The notes beneath the pieces were generated by a model that had not been told where the DNA came from, ran no database searches, and saw only the letters and a program-made list of their open reading frames with translations. The position numbers and the translations under genes were made by a program. Positions 60,787 through 64,000 of a DNA stretch of 64,000 nucleotides are shown piece after piece (position 1 is the stretch's first letter; the number at the start of each line of letters is the position of its first letter). The DNA is from Clostridioides difficile_D (GTDB taxonomy: Bacteria > Bacillota > Clostridia > Peptostreptococcales > Peptostreptococcaceae), in the NCBI GenBank assembly GCA_945861085.1, contig OX244046.1, forward strand, positions 3,286,001 through 3,350,000. Reading direction: 5' to 3'.

Positions 60787-62796
60787 TTAAATACTATTTA
60801 ATATATTTTTTCCTCTTCTATTTAATTCACTTCCCTTTCTACCAGATTCACATATTATCAAATCCAGCTCTTTAAGTATATTGAGGATTCCCCTTACCTC
60901 ACCTTCTGTTATATTATAACCTAATTCATTTATTGAATTAACAATACCATTTCTACCTATATTTTTATTAAGATTACTGGCATTTTTTAAGCATCCCATT
61001 ACTAACTTTACTTTTTCTATAGATGTTCTATCCTTTAATGTACTTATTTCTTTACTAAAATCTTCAGTTATATTTAATAAGTTATGAGGTAAGTCATTTA
61101 TTAAAATAACATCCTCAGAACTCATAATGTTAATATACATAGCTGTATTTTTTAATTCTCTTATATTACCTGGCCATTCATATGCATTAATAACATCTTG
61201 AACATCTTGACTAATTGCTCTCTTCCTTTTCATAAAATACTTTAACATAACTTCTATGTCTTCTTTTCTCTCTCTTAAAGGTGGTATATTTATAGGCAAT
61301 ACATTTATCCTATAATATAAATCAGCTCTAAATCTATCTTTTTTTATCATTTCTAATAAATTTTTATTTGTAGCTGCAATTACTCTAACATCTATATCTA
61401 TTACATTCTCTCCTCCGACTCTCATTACTTGATTTTCTTGTAATACTCTAAGTAATTTGCTTTGTAAGTATATAGGCATGTCTCCTATTTCATCCAAAAA
61501 TATAGTTCCATTGTTAGCCTGTTCAAATAATCCTTTCTTACCTCCCCTCAAAGCTCCTGTAAAAGCACCTTCTTCATATCCAAAAAGTTCACTTTCAAGT
61601 AGATTTTCTGGCATAGCTGCACAGTTTATCGCTATAAATGGTTGACTATGCCTTGGTGATGCATTATGAATAGATTGAGCCATGAGTTCTTTTCCTGTTC
61701 CACTTTCTCCAGTTATAAGAACTGTATAATCAGATTCAGCTATTTTCATACCTAGTTCCTTAGTTCTTTCCATCTTCAGTGAGACTGTTTTTATATCATC
61801 AAAAGTATATCTAGCCACTTGTCCCTTTTCTCTAAGCTTCTTTGATAGGTTTTGTTCCAATTTTCTTATGTAAGTTATTTCTTGAATACAAAAATAATAT
61901 CCAGTAACCCTTCCAAAACTTTCTATATTATACTTGTTTACATTTAAGTATTTATTATTAAACTTTATAACTTCATCATGTGCATTACTTAACCTAAAAA
62001 TCTTCTTAATATTCTCATTCTCTAATTCAGCTACATTTTGTCCTATAATATCGTTTTGAATATCTAGTATATCACTTAAACTGTTATTACAGATAATTAC
62101 GTTTCCCTTATCTGATACCATTGCCATGCCTAAGTTTGACAAGTTTATTATGGAATTTAATTCATCTGCTTTTATAGTAAGTTCCTTATATTTAGTATTT
62201 ATCCCCGAATATAAACTAATCACTTCATCTGTATACTTAATTAATCTATCAGTAATTTCCTTATCATCCAGTTTGAGTTTTGCTATTATTTGAATAAAGG
62301 TTGAACTATCAATATATCTATGTCCTAAATCAATAACTTCTTCTATATATTTAGGAACTAAATCTGCCTCTCCTGGTGTTATAGCTATCTTAATATGTCT
62401 ATATTCTTCATTAGGATTATATGGTATAAAATTTAAGTGATTTATTCCTATGTTACATAGATTAGATATTGTTTCCAATATAGTATGGTTATTATCATTT
62501 ACTACTAATACATCTATCCCTTCTGGTAATGAAAATAACTTGTATATATCCTTTTGCTTTATACTCCTATTTATAGTTATTATTTTTGAAACATCTTTTA
62601 CATATTTTTTTATTTTTAATACTCTGTCATCTATCATTACCAATATTATGTCACCTTTTATCGATTCCTTTTCTGTTATTTTATTTAAATAATAGTTTTT
62701 TATCATTACTTTGTCTTTAAATATCAGTTCTAAATTTTTATTTAAAAAACATTCTAGTTTAGATAGTCCATCAGTTACTACTGCTATTGTTTTCAT
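60787..62796 (-). CDS. Sigma-54-dependent transcriptional activator with PrpR-like sensor and PAS domain
   Basis: 669 residues, ATG at 62796 behind AAGGAG. Residues 1-200 resemble the PrpR_N ligand-sensing region, then a PAS domain (NLGMAMVSDKGNVIICNNSL), then the AAA+ core: Walker A GESGTGKE, the sigma-54 contact loop EGAFTGA, Walker B GTIFLDEIGDM and the arginine-finger region FRADLYYRINVLPI. The C-terminus (residues about 590-669) has an atypical winged-helix look rather than a Fis-type HTH. It probably controls the hydrolase and permease genes just downstream, which encode use of an amino-acid derivative. Confidence 0.9.
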   Translation of the reverse strand: MKTIAVVTDGLSKLECFLNKNLELIFKDKVMIKNYYLNKITEKESIKGDIILVMIDDRVLKIKKYVKDVSKIITINRSIKQKDIYKLFSLPEGIDVLVVNDNNHTILETISNLCNIGINHLNFIPYNPNEEYRHIKIAITPGEADLVPKYIEEVIDLGHRYIDSSTFIQIIAKLKLDDKEITDRLIKYTDEVISLYSGINTKYKELTIKADELNSIINLSNLGMAMVSDKGNVIICNNSLSDILDIQNDIIGQNVAELENENIKKIFRLSNAHDEVIKFNNKYLNVNKYNIESFGRVTGYYFCIQEITYIRKLEQNLSKKLREKGQVARYTFDDIKTVSLKMERTKELGMKIAESDYTVLITGESGTGKELMAQSIHNASPRHSQPFIAINCAAMPENLLESELFGYEEGAFTGALRGGKKGLFEQANNGTIFLDEIGDMPIYLQSKLLRVLQENQVMRVGGENVIDIDVRVIAATNKNLLEMIKKDRFRADLYYRINVLPINIPPLRERKEDIEVMLKYFMKRKRAISQDVQDVINAYEWPGNIRELKNTAMYINIMSSEDVILINDLPHNLLNITEDFSKEISTLKDRTSIEKVKLVMGCLKNASNLNKNIGRNGIVNSINELGYNITEGEVRGILNILKELDLIICESGRKGSELNRRGKNILNSI

Positions 62797-62992
62797 CTTA
62801 TTACTCCTTTTAAAATATACTCTACTCTTTTATAATATACATTTAATTTTCACTTTAATACTATCAAAAAATTGTACATTTAGTATACTAACATATTCAT
62901 TTATTGGCTTTATGTCCCCACGTATCATAGTCGTAATGCCTATCATATTTCTTAAACTTATATAGAGCAAAAATTGTGCCAATTATAAAAAA

Positions 62993-63019
62993 GATGGAAT
63001 AACGAATCGTTACTCCACC
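62993..63019 (-). terminator. Terminator of the downstream GH1 gene
   Basis: GATGGAATAACG and CGTTACTCCACC pair (with G-T wobbles) around AAT, and TTTTTT follows on the minus strand. Confidence 0.75.
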
Positions 63020-63091
63020 TTTCTTTGTGATAAAAAATCGTATATATCAACACTATTTGCTACTTTTCTAAACACAAACAGTATCTATATA

Positions 63092-64000
63092 CTATAACTT
63101 TTCACCATTAGATTCTATTACTTGTTTATACCAGTTAAAACTCTTCTTCTTAATTCTAGACAAGTCTCCACTTCCATCATCATACTTATCCACATATATA
63201 AACCCATATCTCTTAGCCATCTCACCAGTAGATGCACTTACTAAGTCTATACATCCCCATGGAGTATATCCAAATAAATCAACACCATCTTCTACAGCTT
63301 CCTTCATTTGCTCTATATGCTCTTTTAAATATTCTATACGATAGTTATCATTTATTACTCCATTAGGTTCTTTTTTATCATAAGCTCCTAAACCATTTTC
63401 AACTACCATCATAGGTATTCTATATCTATCATAAATCTCATTTAATGAATATCTAAGTCCTTTAGGGTCTATTTGCCACCCCCATTCACTAGACTTAAGA
63501 TATGGATTTTTTACTCCACCTAATATATTACCACTTGTATTAGCTTCTTTAGAATCGCTACTTACACATATAGACATATAGTAACTAAATGTATAGAAAT
63601 CTACACAACCTTCTTTTAAAATTTCTAAATCGCCTTTTTCCATTTTTATTTCGATACTATTTTCTCCAAAATACCTATTCATATAACTTGGATATTCGCC
63701 ACGCACTTGTACATCTCCACAGAAATAATTCATTACTCTACTATCTCTTTGAGTTTTAACTACATCATCTGGATTACAAGTATAGGGATACATTGTTGCA
63801 AATATTTGCATACATCCAACTTGATAATTTGAATCTATTTCATGAGCTAACTTAACAGCCTTAGCACTTGCTACAAATTGATGATGTAACCCTTGAAAAC
63901 GAAGTTGAGGTATATCTACTTGGTTTATAAAATCTGTAGTTCCTTTATTTAATATCCCTTGTGATAAGTAGCCTCCCATAGGCATAGTAGCCGAATTTAT
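63092..64000 (-). CDS. 6-phospho-beta-glucosidase, GH1, N-terminus outside window
   Basis: At least 302 residues; the frame is open to the window edge (INSAT before MPMGGYLSQG), so the start lies beyond 64000. LRFQGLHHQFVASAKAVKLAHEI, the sugar-pocket EWGWQIDPKGLRYSLNEIYDRY, MVVENGLGAYD with the nucleophile Glu, and the C-terminal TGEMAKRYGFIYVDKYDDGSGD with the 6-phosphate-binding Lys/Tyr are all typical. It hydrolyses phosphorylated beta-glucosides. Closest relative in the window is the remnant at 31223-31851. Its PTS partner is presumably outside the window. Confidence 0.9.
   Translation of the reverse strand: MNSATMPMGGYLSQGILNKGTTDFINQVDIPQLRFQGLHHQFVASAKAVKLAHEIDSNYQVGCMQIFATMYPYTCNPDDVVKTQRDSRVMNYFCGDVQVRGEYPSYMNRYFGENSIEIKMEKGDLEILKEGCVDFYTFSYYMSICVSSDSKEANTSGNILGGVKNPYLKSSEWGWQIDPKGLRYSLNEIYDRYRIPMMVVENGLGAYDKKEPNGVINDNYRIEYLKEHIEQMKEAVEDGVDLFGYTPWGCIDLVSASTGEMAKRYGFIYVDKYDDGSGDLSRIKKKSFNWYKQVIESNGEKL

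Noticed and set aside
1..64000. tRNA, rRNA, CRISPR array, prophage or replication origin
   Set aside because: No tRNA cloverleaf, rRNA segment, regularly spaced repeat array, phage structural gene or DnaA-box cluster was seen by eye; a covariance search would be needed to exclude small RNAs fully.

Overview
The window looks like a chromosomal segment of a low-GC Clostridia, most likely Clostridioides difficile. The grounds are the very AT-rich sequence, strong AGGAGG ribosome binding sites with many TTG and GTG starts, a TTGAT-flanked IStron (group I intron fused to an IS605-type tnpB), and a divergent treR/treA locus like the one described in that species. It is dominated by sugar uptake: seven PTS permease loci in about 45 kb, each with its own hydrolase or kinase and regulator. 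Nearly all genes lie on the minus strand; the plus-strand genes are mostly regulators or small stand-alone genes.

Layout. 1-5.3 kb: an AAA+ ATPase cut by the window edge, a protein built from eight 22-residue repeats, proline iminopeptidase and an ArAE-type membrane protein. 5.3-9.9 kb: a BceAB/BceRS peptide-antibiotic sensing and resistance module with a recognisable BceR box. 10-16 kb: an alpha-glucoside operon (RpiR regulator, EIIBC, GH4 6-phospho-alpha-glucosidase, unknown 4-TM protein, its own EIIA, an MFS carrier). 16.2-17.4 kb: a secreted S41 peptidase. 18-22.3 kb: xylA, xylB and divergent xylR. 22.8-28.6 kb: a mannose-family PTS with a GH31 glycosidase and a divergent AraC regulator; the same operator-like sequence appears at the xyl promoter and at the GH31 promoter, suggesting one alpha-xyloside (isoprimeverose-like) and xylose regulon. 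28.7-31.9 kb: a decayed beta-glucoside locus interrupted by a tnpB-only IStron whose two flanks belong to different genes. 31.9-34.2 kb: a DUF523/TudS-like protein, an ECF S-component and a HEPN-MNT (type VII) toxin-antitoxin pair. 34.7-39.3 kb: aldolase, fructose-family PTS, 1-phosphofructokinase-like kinase and an RpiR regulator. 39.6-45.9 kb: a YczE-like membrane protein, a cellobiose/beta-glucoside PTS with GH1 enzyme and a divergent LicR-type activator. 46-52.9 kb: a mannosylglycerate-type operon (PTS, GH38, glycerate kinase, RpiR regulator). 53-58.3 kb: the trehalose regulon (EIIBC, ChbG-like deacetylase, TreR, TreA) with two matching operators. 58.4-62.8 kb: an amino-acid permease and a gamma-glutamyl hydrolase downstream of a sigma-54 activator. 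The window ends inside another GH1 gene.

How it works together: each PTS imports and phosphorylates a glycoside, a cytosolic hydrolase or kinase makes a glycolytic or pentose intermediate, and a local RpiR, ROK, AraC, GntR or PRD regulator senses the sugar. Many genes are separated by strong hairpins, including terminators placed between an RpiR regulator and the operon downstream of it. Three copies of a roughly 112-bp repeat with GTGTCTCAAAAT inverted ends are scattered through the window and appear to supply terminators. Gene identities are read from motifs and general family knowledge; no database search was run.
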